Shown here in pieces: positions 4,704 to 5,032 of a stretch of 5,032 nucleotides of DNA. Under the pieces are notes generated by a model. The model was given only the letters and a program-made list of their open reading frames with translations. It ran no database searches and was not told the DNA's origin. This DNA is from Parcubacteria group bacterium GW2011_GWB1_42_6. Lineage in GTDB: Bacteria > Patescibacteriota > Minisyncoccia > Portnoybacterales > GWB1-42-6. Position 1 is the stretch's first letter, and every line of letters starts with the position of its first letter. Location of the stretch: assembly GCA_000997475.1 (NCBI GenBank), contig LCEC01000045.1, positions 1 through 5,032 on the forward strand. Reading direction: 5' to 3'. Both the position numbers and the translations under genes were made by a program.

Positions 4704-5032
4704 ATTCGTCATCCTATACACGTCGCCCGCGCCCATAATAACCGCAATATCGCCTTGTTTTAAATTATTTTTCAAATATTCGGCCGTTTTTTCAAAAGAA
4801 TCAATATAAATTGTTTCTCCGCTTGCGCTTTTGTACGCCTCGTTTATCGCTTTGACCAATTTTTCCGAGCTGACTTTTTGTTTGGCTTCTTCCGATTCGC
4901 GGCCGGCCACGCTATAGATGGGTAAAATTATGGTTTTATCGGCCGCGTCAAAAGCGGAAATAAATCGGTCAAATAATCTGCGAATTCGATCATACTGATG
5001 AGGCTGAAAAACGCACCAAAGATGACATTTGT
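4689..5032 (-). CDS. murC: UDP-N-acetylmuramate--L-alanine ligase, C-terminal part
   Basis: The C-terminal 113 residues are in view; the start lies beyond the right edge. MurC adds L-Ala to UDP-MurNAc using ATP in the cytoplasm, the first peptide step of peptidoglycan precursor synthesis. The visible part is the third Mur-ligase domain: VFQPHQYDRIRRLF (7-20) matches the MurC hallmark FQPHR(F/Y)xR, followed by F-x-x-A-F-x-x-A-D (23-31), I-Y-S-V-A-G-R-E (38-45) and GDIAVIMGAGDVYRM (93-107), the counterpart of the GD-x-x-x-x-x-GAG-(D/N)-I end of MurC. FQPH followed by the GAGD end separates it from MurD, MurE and MurF. The tail after GAGD is short (ending T-N-Q-L-I-S), and its last codons lie in a hairpin repeat. 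Reading starts at base 5030 in phase. Confidence 0.93.
   Translation of the reverse strand, partial: KCHLWCVFQPHQYDRIRRLFDRFISAFDAADKTIILPIYSVAGRESEEAKQKVSSEKLVKAINEAYKSASGETIYIDSFEKTAEYLKNNLKQGDIAVIMGAGDVYRMTNQLIS

Noticed and set aside
1..5032. Use of UGA as a sense codon (as in some Gracilibacteria)
   Set aside because: All supported frames are intact without reading through TGA, so there is no sign of recoding; the window is too short to test further.

Overview
The window reads as chromosomal DNA of an AT-rich bacterium with a peptidoglycan wall, most likely a member of the Candidate Phyla Radiation (Patescibacteria, Parcubacteria-like). That assignment is inference. It rests on the 60-residue secreted repeat (a type I associate with these genomes), weak or absent Shine-Dalgarno sequences before most starts, several foldback intergenic repeats, and compact same-strand gene order. 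No in-frame TGA suggests a recoded stop, so code 11 is assumed.

Every gene I can support is on the minus strand, so transcription runs from right to left. From right to left: the 3' end of murC (4689-5032); a long hairpin of 8-nt repeats over the murC stop (4635-4703); a non-coding stretch with a candidate extended -10 promoter (4578-4605) and a strong intrinsic terminator (4472-4504); a second extended -10 promoter (4422-4430) leading into a membrane-anchored YkuD L,D-transpeptidase (3743-4372); foldback repeat copy B (3614-3749); a secreted PGRP-type amidase with five exact 60-residue repeats (1901-3586), running in a shifted frame into a SpoIID/LytB domain (1032-1889); foldback repeat copy A (899-1032); and a GT-C membrane glycosyltransferase that leaves the window at its left edge (1-894).

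The theme is building and remodelling the cell envelope. MurC makes UDP-MurNAc-L-Ala, the L,D-transpeptidase makes 3-3 cross-links, the amidase removes stem peptides, the SpoIID domain would cut the denuded glycan, and the GT-C enzyme would move sugars from a lipid carrier on the outer face of the membrane. The most interesting locus is the amidase/SpoIID pair. The two halves look like one 851-residue protein broken by a one-base shift at an A6 run. They would place in one chain the two activities that SpoIIP and SpoIID supply as separate proteins in Bacillus. The sequence alone cannot say whether the break is a sequencing error, a real mutation or a programmed -1 frameshift.

The second theme is structure between genes. 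Each of the three intergenic regions carries a foldback element touching the stop codon of the upstream gene, and two of these elements are diverged copies of one family flanking the amidase/SpoIID locus as direct repeats.
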